From NCBI GenBank assembly GCA_018105865.1, contig CM030841.1, forward strand, positions 13,481,682-13,545,681: a DNA stretch of 64,000 nucleotides. The letters run 5' to 3'. Positions 48,240 through 57,500 of the stretch are shown here, in pieces. Made by a program: the position numbers and the translations under genes. The notes below the pieces were generated by a model that was not told where the DNA came from, ran no database searches, and worked only from the letters and a program-made list of their open reading frames with translations. This DNA comes from Metaphire vulgaris. Lineage: Eukaryota; Annelida; Clitellata; Crassiclitellata; Megascolecidae. Numbering within the stretch: the stretch's first letter is position 1; each line of letters begins with the position of its first letter.

Positions 48240-51034
48240 GAAAGCTCTTCAGAGAACCAGCAAGCTCTTGTCAGATGAAGAACCAGTTCAAAAAACCTAC
48301 ACCTCAAGTAGGACAGGTACTAAAACTCATCAGAAAGCTCTTCAGATGAAGAACCAGCAAAAAAGCCAGATACTAAAACTGTCACTCCCTTGGTTGCCAA
48401 GAAAGCAGTTCAGAAATCTACACCTCAAGTAGGACAGGTAAATAAAAAGGCTTCTCCATCATCATCAGAAAGCTCTTCAGATGAAGAACCAGCAAAAAAG
48501 CCAGATACTAAAACTGTCACTCCCTTGGTTGCCAAGAAAGCAGTTCAGAAATCTACACCTCAAGTAGGACAGGTAAATAAAAAGGCTTCTCCATCATCAT
48601 CAGAAAGCTCTTCAGATGAAGAACAGACAAAAAAGCCATTTACTAAATCTGTCACTCCTTCTGTTGTCAAACAGCCAGTTCAGAAAGCTGCACCCCAGGC
48701 AGGACAGGTGAAGAAAGCAGTTTCTTCATCATCATCATCAGAAAGCTCTTCAGATGAAGAACAGACAAAAAAGCCAGTTACTAAATCTGTCACTCCTTCT
48801 GTTGTCAAACAGCCAGTTCAGAAAGCTGCACCCCAGGCAGGACAGGTGAAGAAAGCAGTTTCTTCATCATCATCAGAAAGCTCTTCAGATGAAGAACCAG
48901 CCAAAAAGTCAGATGCTAAACCTGTCACTCCTTCAATAGTGAAACAGCCATTTCAGAAATCTACACCTCAGACAGGACAGGTGAAGAAAGCAGTTTCTTC
49001 ATCATCGGAAAGCTCTTCAGATGAAGAACCAGCCAAAAAGTCAGATACTAAACCTGTCACTCCCTCAGTTGCCAAGAATGCAGTTCAGAAATCTACTTCC
49101 CAGACAGGACAGGTTAAGAAAACAGCACCATCAACATCATCGTCATCAGAAAGCTCTTCAGATGAAGAACCAGCAAAAAAACCTCTCACTCCTTCAGTTG
49201 TCAAGCAGCCAGTTCAGAAATCTACACCCCAGACGGGACAAGTAAAGAAAGCAGTTTCATCATCATCATCATCTGAAAGTTCTTCTGAAGAAGAAGGCAA
49301 AAGCTCTGCAGCACTGTCATCCAAGAGACCGGCATCAAGCGATGCGGACAATTCTGTTACAAAGAAACTAAAGATTTCCAGCTCAGAGACAGAAAGATCC
49401 GGTGAAGTTATTGGTTCAGGCAAAAAGTCATCAAGCATCCCTGGTTCCTCCAATGGTAATCAGAAGGTAAATTGCAATTTTGTTTTATTAAAAATAGATA
49501 CTAATTGTTGATGTTGACTTGTTTCTATTTAGCTTTGTGTAGATTGGAACTGATAATATTTGTCTGAATTCTTTTATAATACTTCTCATTTTTTAATCCT
49601 TTATTAATTATCATGATGTGCTTATGTGACTATCTTGCAGTTTGCTACTTGAATGATTTCTCAAAACTTATTTATTTGATGTGGCCCATAATCAGAGACG
49701 TAGCGTGCCAATGGCTAGTATGGCTTTAGCCATTAGCGGCACACGCAACTGGGGACTGCAAATTTTTAGAAATACTCAAATACATTAAATAAAAGGCAAA
49801 TGTTAACCAAATAAGCAACGGAAATAAATGACAACCTTTTTTGAGATTTTCGGGAGTTAGTTTAAAAGGGGTGCTTGCGCCATCAGTATCTTTTGTCCCT
49901 GGGGCGGTGGATATAGCCATGAACCAGAGGCTGCAAAAGTGCACGCTACGCCTCTGCCCATGATATAAAGGTATTCTATGTGATGCATTATCTGACTAGA
50001 CTTTGCAATTGAATATTCAGAGGTTTTTGAAACTGATATTGAAAATACGACTTTTTGCAACAGATGTTGAAAATTGACTATATGAATTTTTCCAACCCAT
50101 TTATATTTAATCCCGAAATAATCATTTTTACCATGTTAAAAACACCTGTTGTAATATTGCATTAGCATAATTTACGGAAAATATTTTTGTTGGACGTTGG
50201 TGATCAGCAGAAGCATTGTTATCTCATATCATACTTTTGTTAATGCAGAATATTGTTTTTATTTTTCTTATCTATTATTACTTTTATAGAAAAAGGCTAA
50301 TTCGCCATTCCGAAGAATTAAAGGACCAAATGGTGAAGATGGTCAAGGAAACAAAGAGCTCAGATCTGCGGTTTGTCAGTTTGATTATGAGGACTTTGGC
50401 TATCTCAATACTTGAAATTTGTACTTAGTACGTCCGAATGTTTCCACTGGCACCTTGATGTTGCTTTTTTATGTTGCTTGCCTGAAGATCTGGCACTCTC
50501 TTCCAAATGTCAATTTGACCTACTATCAAATCTTATAGAAAAAGTCATATCTTCATAATAAAATTTTCCTTAATAGTCAGACTTGTGTTTGCAATTCTGA
50601 TTTTGACCCACCCTATTTTACAGATAATTTTGATCATTTATTGATAATTTCAGTAGTGTGTTATAAATATTACTATTGAAATTATATAATAGTTGTAATT
50701 ATTCTAGTCATTATCATTATTTTAAAAGAATTATTTTAAAGCAGCTTTTTATTGATTTTGGATTATTGAGATTATTGCAAACAAATTCAACTAAGTTTCT
50801 GATTGATCAATGAACTGTAAAGGTGTTGTGTTGCAGTTGTACATCAATATGATTTGCAGTTTGTTTTTAACTTGACAGGCATCTGAATGGGGCAAAAAAG
50901 CAAATGACGTGCTGAAGCATACACAAGGCAGGTCATTTCGACATGAGAAAACAAAGAGAAAGCGAGGTTGCTATATAAGTGGTTCGATTGGAGCGGCAAA
51001 TAGTGCAGTAACACTTTTCTCGGACGATGATTAG
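43023..51034 (+). CDS. NOLC1: NOLC1/Nopp140 nucleolar phosphoprotein, six coding exons
   Basis: NOLC1 shuttles between nucleolus and Cajal bodies, binds box C/D and H/ACA snoRNPs and is very heavily phosphorylated by CK2. Visible here: an N-terminal LisH-like helix pair (ILEFICDYLTRTKEHDRVV; DAVNERLEDIISDWQNRRKR); a huge low-complexity exon of tandem units alternating acidic Ser clusters (SSSESSSDEE) and Lys/Pro/Ala linkers (KKAVQKSTPQVGQV); then SPFRRI and the SRP40-type C-terminus EWGKKANDVLKHTQGRSFRH. This is exactly the Nopp140 plan. Exon phases agree throughout (3120 nt, about 1039 codons). However, three in-frame stops occur in a scrambled stretch at 48250-48330; see findings. The start is chosen at the AAGATGGCGGC context. 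The divergent neighbour is the unknown gene at 33.9-39.5 kb. Confidence 0.9.
44120..44200 (+). mobile_element. Degenerate TTAA-flanked MITE, copy 6
   Basis: Edges GTTAACCTTT and AAAGGGTTAA, core AATGTAAAATGGACAAG. Recognisable but diverged, in NOLC1 intron 1. Confidence 0.5.
44371..44429 (+). CDS. NOLC1: NOLC1 coding exon 2
   Basis: KSLDAVNERLEDIISDWQN. Acceptor GCTTGTAG, donor AACAG|GTTTGT, phase 2. Completes the LisH-like domain. Confidence 0.88.
44840..45200. mobile_element. Unclassified DNA-transposon-like repeat
   Basis: Ends with sequences of the type ACATATAAGTC and GACTTATCCGCGAGTTTATA that look like partial inverted termini, and two internal GTCTCCAAGCTGTTTxCAGG units (44930 and 45028). 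Assignment uncertain. Confidence 0.3.
45658..45743 (+). CDS. NOLC1: NOLC1 coding exon 3
   Basis: (R)RKRGHDDSSSDSSEDSKLKK then PPTKKLKT. Acceptor TGTTTAG, donor ACTG|GTGCGG, phase 1. Confidence 0.85.
45986..46066 (-). mobile_element. TTAA-flanked 80-base MITE, copy 5
   Basis: Subfamily B in the NOLC1 intron, reading TTAACCCCTTAACTGGGGAT at one edge and CAAGGGGTTAA at the other, with an internal GGATATATCC palindrome. Confidence 0.8.
46843..49466 (+). CDS. NOLC1: NOLC1 coding exon 4 (tandem repeat exon)
   Basis: Begins (D)VQTLPIKPAGQTEVESSS. It then carries about 15 repeats, many exactly 132 bases (44 codons) apart, of an acidic Ser cluster followed by a Lys/Pro/Val/Gln linker. Ends after SSSIPGSSNGNQK at AAG|GTAAAT. 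Near-identity of several adjacent units at DNA level shows recent unequal exchange. Frame 0 contains TGA 48276, TAG 48309 and TAA 48321. Confidence 0.85.
49693..49956. mobile_element. hAT-type MITE with CAGAGACGTAGCGTGC ends
   Basis: Left end CAGAGACGTAGCGTGC, right end GCACGCTACGCCTCTG, flanked by 8-base duplications CCCATAAT (49685-49692) and CCCATGAT (49957-49964). In a NOLC1 intron. Confidence 0.8.
50290..50370 (+). CDS. NOLC1: NOLC1 coding exon 5
   Basis: 27 codons, KKANSPFRRIKGPNGEDGQG then NKELRSA. SPFRR is the conserved entry to the C-terminal domain. Acceptor TTTTATAG, donor GCG|GTTTGT. Confidence 0.9.
50879..51034 (+). CDS. NOLC1: NOLC1 last coding exon (SRP40 domain)
   Basis: ASEWGKKANDVLKHTQGRSF, RHEKTKRKRG, then SGSI and an acidic end FSDDD with TAG at 51032. 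Acceptor CTTGACAG. Matches DWGERANQVLKFTKGKSFRH of human NOLC1. Confidence 0.93.
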   Translation, partial: ASEWGKKANDVLKHTQGRSFRHEKTKRKRGCYISGSIGAANSAVTLFSDDD

Positions 51035-51583
51035 ATGGTTTTTAGAGGACTTTTATACAGTATTTTGATATGAAATATACTTTGTGATGGCCTGCTCTTC
51101 ATGATCAGCAAGCTATAATTACTTGGGCTTGAAGAAAATCAGTAGATTGGAGCTGCTGAAAGCATGATATCTTGGGAAATGATATATTTAGAATTAGGTT
51201 GTGGATTGTGTATTGTTAGTACTGAACATTATTTCTTTTCCAATTGTGTCATTGTTTTGGTTATTTGATGCAGTATGTACTAATGTATGTTTTATTTTGA
51301 ATATGTTCTGTTATTTCAAAGTACACTGTAGTTGGAAAGGTAATGATGATTTTTAGTGCTAAAATAATTGCAATATTTCTGGACTTTTGTTTTCAATGAG
51401 GGATTAACTTGATATATTGTTATTGTTTAATATGCTGGATAATTGTTTAAGAATTGGACATAGTACTTACTCTCTGTACCAACATGCAGAGTTTGACAGT
51501 AAATTGCAGGCAAGCTGAATGCTGTAGTATTCAAAGCTGTTTTTGTTGTTTTCATTAATTGCTACTATTCTTATGGTAAGGGG

Positions 51584-51868
51584 TGGAAAAGTGCAAAGTG
51601 GTAACGTTGGATGATAGAGCAGGAGGTCACGGGTTCAAGACCCACATGAGCCCTATGGTCGACTCGGCCTTGTTTGCTACATATATACTAAGGGCTGTAG
51701 TAAAACGAGGAGCAGTGGCAAAAAGTCAAGCAGGTACGCTACACAATGCACTAACCCCATATCAGTGATATTGCACGTCTGGCTGAGGGCTATTGCAATA
51801 GATATTAGCACCACCCTAATGAATCCATGAGGCTTGGGAAGGACTTTGACTTTTTCTTATTCTTATGC
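51584..51868 (+). mobile_element. tRNA-derived SINE, family A, copy 3
   Basis: A-box-like GTGGTAACGTTGG, B box GGTTCAAGACC (51632-51642), GGTCGACTCGGCC, and 3' tail GAGGCTTGGGAAGGACTTTG. Near full length; downstream of NOLC1. Confidence 0.75.
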
Positions 51869-52859
51869 TATTTGTGTTTTTTCTCAAACAATGCTATCAA
51901 TAGAGCAATTAATTTTATTTGGATAATTAGTGTTCACCTGAGATAATAATTGAATCATTAATATGACTACCTGTGGTCCACTGGATAAAGAGGTCTAATT
52001 TGTATAACCAGATAATTATGGCTGCAATGAAATCATGGTGAACCGTTGGGCGTCAGTACCGCGATTTTGGCCGTGTGCCGTGATTTAATCATATGGCATC
52101 GATCATATCATTAATCAATTTTAACAATTATCGAGTCATAAAAACACTGGGAACAAACAAAATAGGAATGTAGAGGGAAAGAAATAATACAAGGCACGCT
52201 GCCACGATCACGAAAAGAGGTAGACCAAGAACACGTGGGAATCAACATCAAAGGACTCGCTAGAGAAGGCGACAAGAACAGCAGAAGACCGTAACCACTA
52301 ACCAATGAATTATTGACCGTAACACATTGAATGATACAGACCACAAATTCCACAATGCAGCCAATCTTCGGAGCGAAGACGGTCTAAGACAAATAAAGAA
52401 TTTGTGTACAATTATTAATCACTTTCGTCCTAGTTCTAGGCGAATGTAAGGTAAAATAATAGTTATATTACTAATATAAATTATAAATTAATGTGTTTAT
52501 CGCGGTTGATAACATGGTAAGCGATGTGGTGAGCGATAATTTGGTGAATTTTAGTAGACGCTTCCTCTGGACCATAGATTTATTATATTACATTAATATT
52601 AATACATTAGTTGATATTAATGTCTATGCTCTGACCGCTTCCCACCGAGCTAAAAATAGATTTATTTATCTCGGTGGCTTGGCTCGGTGGTTAAGCGAAA
52701 TCAAATGAATAGAATGGAGAAATTCTGGTAGCGATTAGCGAAGAAGTCACTGAACACTAGAATACAGCGACCTTTGCAACTACAGATTACAGCTCAACTG
52801 TGTTTTTCTCTGCGCGTGTATTTTATCTCGAATGAATTGGCCGAGCAGCTGAAGTGATC

Positions 52860-52944
52860 GCCGATTGCATTATATGTTCATGATCGGAGAATATTTCTCG
52901 GATTGATGCTTTTTATCGTCTCCAATCGTGGATTTTAATAGCAG
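52860..52944 (+). other. Possible non-coding 5' exon of SLC26A11
   Basis: A good donor GCAG|GTGAGG at 52944 lies in slightly CpG-richer DNA upstream of the first SLC26A11 acceptor (TCTGTAG at 54335). Position-based guess; left edge unknown. Confidence 0.25.
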
Positions 52945-53350
52945 GTGAGGATCTCATGGGGTAGACATTAGGACTGTATTGGTGATGAGTTTAGCGGTGT
53001 AACGGTAGACAAGCAGAATCGCCCTCCGCCAAATGCCGTGGGGAGTTGGAAGTGGAGGGACAACTTTCCATCTCCATACACTGTCTCTGAATTTTCAAAT
53101 CTGGACTTAAAACAGTTCTATTTTCAACTGCATACCCTCAGTTGGAAATCGGAGCCAGGCCAATTGTTGATAATGGTTGTAAAACACCTTGGAGTGTGAA
53201 AAATTCCGAGTATGAAATGTCTAGCAGCTGTCCTTTGCTGTGGACAGTGGGAAAGATTAACCTGCCATATAGAGTAATCAAAGAATGGATGTTAGTTTTG
53301 CTTTTTGTTCATCTATTTTTGATGTGCTATTGGTTTATGGGTTAATTCTC

Positions 53351-53690
53351 CATTCATTGGGCTGCCTATGCCATAAAGCTTTTCAGAAAGATTGAAAACT
53401 GATATCTGCAGAAGTTTACAAATGATCAAATGGAGCAGATTTTTGTGATCAAAAGTTGTTTGAAATAGCCAAAACTGTCATGTTTCAAAAATGTATTATA
53501 TATGCATAATTTAAAGAGTTCATTCATTGGGCTGCCTATACCATAAAGCTTTTCAGAAAGATTGAAAACTGGCATCTGCAGAAGTTTACAAATGATCAAA
53601 TGGAGCAGATTTTTGTGATCAAAAGTTGTTTGAAATAGCCAAAACTGTCATGTTTCAAAAATGTATTATATATGCATAATTTAAAGAGTT
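53351..53690. repeat. Recent tandem duplication, 2 x 170 bases
   Basis: 53351-53520 and 53521-53690 are almost identical, both starting CATTCATTGGGCTGCCTAT and ending TGCATAATTTAAAGAGTT; I count only about three differences near the start. No ORF. Confidence 0.95.
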
Positions 53691-54340
53691 GAGGAAACAG
53701 ATATACAGATGGTTCTTGGCAGTCTTGAAGATAATATTAATAAGTGCAATGGACTGTATTCATGATTCAACCTAAAGAAAGAGTGGCAATCAAGCACATG
53801 ATTTTGATGTTATACAACTTGTCATTGGTTCTAGCCTACTATGGGATAAATACTTCATCATCATCGCCTACCTTTACTATTTGGGACAGGGAGGATTTAA
53901 CTCTTTCCCACTGGTTGAGGATGGTCTTCATTGGGTGATGAAGGATGTGGGTAAATTATGATATGTTGTGGTCTTGGATTAGTCTGCATTTCTCTGATTT
54001 TTCTGGTGTAGGACTAGATTCCCATTCCCAAGTTTTGTAAATTAAGCACTGCCTGAATGGATTCATAATGCTGGAATGAGTTGAAAAAGACATGACCATA
54101 CTTTTCTAATAATTAACAGGTCTACAAACAAATGTCATTTCGAGTATCGGTAGTTGAAGTTATGTGTTTTTATCTGCTGTGCATCAAAGCCTTTGGGAAT
54201 TATTTATTTAGGCTTTACAAGGAGGCTGCTATCGCTTGGATTATACTTTTAAGTAATTGATGCTAGAATTTTTACGTGTTGATTCTTAAATTTATTAGTT
54301 ATGAGTTGTTTTTAAATTTTAAATTTATTCTGTAGCTGAT

Positions 54341-54450
54341 ATGGAAAATGGATCATGGAGGATTGAATTTCAAAGACATTGCAATCAGGTGTTCTCACTT
54401 GAGACCCTTAGAAATCTTTTTCCAGTTGCTAAATGGCTTCCCAAGTACAG
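54341..54450 (+). CDS. SLC26A11: SLC26A11 coding exon 1
   Basis: MENGSWRIEFQRHCNQVFSL through AKWLPKY(R). The exon probably starts at 54336 after TCTGTAG. Donor TACAG|GTTTGT, phase 2. WLPKY matches the pre-TM1 segment. Confidence 0.88.
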
Positions 54451-54548
54451 GTTTGTGTTTGTTCAATGTTTGAAAAACAACAATTGTCAATGTTGTTCTG
54501 TAGAAGTTCTCTAATTAATAAGAATTACTTGTATTTTGTTGCACATAA

Positions 54549-54590
<42 letters not shown>

Positions 54591-57500
54591 AGCATTTAAT
54601 AAATATGTATTCTTGAAAGAATCTTATATCAATGTCTTATTTGTATGACAGCATTTGTGGAATGACTGAAAATTGAACCTTTTTTTAGAGTTAATTATTT
54701 GCAAGGTGACATCATTGCTGGTCTTACCGTTGGACTGACTGTCATCCCTCAGGGTCTAGCGTTGGCGCATGTTGCACGATTACCACCTCAGGTCATGTAC
54801 TTGAGTGTCATTTTAATATTCATTTTGTATTTGATCTCAGTTGTAAAGTTTTGAATGTTTGCATTAATGTATTGTTTGTTTGGAGTCCGTGTCTTTAAAC
54901 TAGTAAGTCAGGCTTGTTTAATGATCAGTATAGGCTGCTCAGATTATTAAGTGGCTTTGACATTCAGTCACTTGATAAAGGCCTTCATAGACCGGTTATA
55001 CATACCAGTGACTCTTACAGTTGTAGATAAAGTGATGATTGTGCTCAAGAATGTTATAAACTTTACTGATATTTATTTGCTTTGATGTCTGCTTTGACTG
55101 TGATGCATTAGCAGATAGTTTTATGGCTAGCCTTGGTGAACTGACACAATTAGAATTTGGTTTTAGATCAGGCTTATGCATGCTTTGATAACAACGTTAC
55201 CTAAGCACTTGGCTAAATTTTGAGTCTCTCTCAGGTCATACAGACCACTATAATGTAAAACTTTTCTACCAAAAGGTCACTTTCATTTTGTTAAGTTTAT
55301 TTAGAGACTCGATTCTGACAAGATGATTAGTGAGCAATGAAGCAGGATAGACCCAATTACATGCACTTGCTTCAAGTTATTATATGCTTAGCAGTCATTT
55401 CAGGCTGCTGAGCAGAGTGCAGTTGGTGCATAGGAGGAGTGAGAAGATGGAAAACAGTTAGAAATGGTAATACCATGTAAAAAAGACCAAGGTTGTGGAC
55501 ATGTTGCAGTGACCTCAGCCCTGTGATGCTTATTGAGTAATTTTGCCGAGATAGTTTGGATGAATTTCAACTAATGGCATTAGGTGGAGTAATTTTGCAA
55601 ACACATGACTAAAACCTGTTGACTGTAAGTCAATTTGTCACAATTTAGGCCAATCGCCAATTAAAGATCATTGGTGGCTATTTACAAGGGCGGCATCCGT
55701 TGACATCGGTGCTGGTGGCTTGCGATTAATTTTGTGCTATTTGTGGCAGGCTTTTCTCTGTGTAATCTTTGTGTAGAATTTATTTCATGTCCACAATAAA
55801 TGTAGTGAAGTGTGTATGTTATACTCAGATTGTGACTTTGCCTACTTCAAGAATTGGTCAGTTTCAGATATGGGTGTAACATATATGCAGAGTTATAGTC
55901 ATAAATGAAGTTTCTTTGTCATAAATCGCAAAATGGAGAAATCAGAATTAATCAGATGGAAACTAGTCGCAGCCATGATTCAGTTACACTTACTTATTTA
56001 TAATAATTATGAATTGGAAAAGCCAGGCTTTCTGTGGCCAAGACGTGACCATGTTTATGACTTCAAATGCTTAAGAAAAGTTTCCACCATCTAACTATCT
56101 ACATTTTCATACATTATGCTTTAATGGATTTAATGGAATGATTAGTTGATCTCTTGATTAGTTTACCAAAAATGCTTAACTGGGAATAGGTCTCTTTTCT
56201 TCCAGAGCTTTACCAAAACTCCTGTGACCGCATTTAATGCAGTTGAAAGGAAGGATTACAGCTTCTAGCACATCCCAGAACCTGTCAACTATTTTAAAGA
56301 ACTTTTTATAGAAAAAAATGAACAGTTTTCACTTTAAAATGCACATTTAAGTGTTTGGATATTTGAAGGTTTTTGCAGACTATGTGATGGAATTGACAAA
56401 GTCCTCTAATTGAGAAATGTTTCTGTTATGCAAATGACCATGAACCAAAATACAAACTGTGCATTTTAGCGATGCTTCATAGTACTGTGTATCTGTTTGT
56501 TACAGTATGGTTTGTATTCTTCCTTCCTGGGGTGTTTTGTATACGTTTTTCTTGGTACTTCAAAAGACATTACACTCGGACCAACAGCAATCATGTCACT
56601 GCTCATAAGCCAGTTTGGTCAGTCACCAGTTCCCGGTGATGCTACCTATGCGATTATTCTGTCGCTTATCGGTGGCATTGTGCAGATGGTCATGGGAATT
56701 CTGCAGATAGGTTGATCTTCATGCTTAATCTCTTTTGTCTAGGCACTAGCTAGGGTCAATATTTAATTTTAATTGCATGCTGGAATTGTTATATTTACTA
56801 TTTCTGTCTGGCATAATTATTAAAGTGCTGTGCTGTTAATGCACTGTGGTGCAGTTTAAATGCATTGTGAAATATTCAGTCATAGTTCTTGATAGCTCAT
56901 TTTATGGTGCATTATGAAAAAGAATAGTCATACAAATCATTTTTACTTTGATGACTAATATTACAAAACTTGTAATACTAATTTGTAACAGAAAATAGAC
57001 ATCATTAATCAATGAATGATTTGTGGCCTAGCCCAACTGGCCTATAATTATAAACTATAAACTTGCAGTTCAGACATAACTAATGTCTTGCGAGTTAATT
57101 GATGAATGATGTTCATATTATTCTTAAATGCCACTTCAGCTAAAATATGCTATGTTCACAAATTACCCATTTTGTTTACCATTGGCTCTGTGTCATCTTT
57201 GTTATACTGTTGTTGATTTAAGATTACAACTTAGGCACTTTTTGTGAACTAAAGCTAAAATGCTCCAAAAACCCATACCTTATATCCGTGATACAAGCCA
57301 CAATAAGCAGCTTGTGGAAACAACTTCCTAGCCTGTAAAACAGTTTCTATTTGAGTCTGATGTGACGAAGCATTTTCAGTGTTTGCTTATGTATATTTGT
57401 GTTTGTTTTTGTTTTCTTGAGGATTTGTTATAAATTACATCTCTCATCCGGTCATTAACAGTTTCACAACAGCTGCTGCAATTACAATTGCTGAAGGTCA

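Larger units (their letters stand above)
51035..54340. other. Intergenic region between NOLC1 and SLC26A11
   Basis: Contains the SINE at 51584, a possible LINE scrap (KRGRPRTR-like, 52190-52330), a recent 170-base tandem duplication at 53351, and a possible non-coding SLC26A11 exon ending TAGCAG|GTGAGG at 52944. No coding exon recognised. Confidence 0.5.

Noticed and set aside
47400..49300. CRISPR-like regular repeat
   Set aside because: The 132-base period is a coding minisatellite in a eukaryotic gene; no short repeats with unique spacers.
51584..51660. Possible functional tRNA gene
   Set aside because: It has a B box but no foldable cloverleaf or acceptor stem I could draw, and it recurs in other SINE copies.
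52190..52330. KRGRPRTR-like frame suggesting a LINE reverse-transcriptase tail
   Set aside because: The match is too short and the rest of the frame does not follow the family; mentioned only as a possible scrap.
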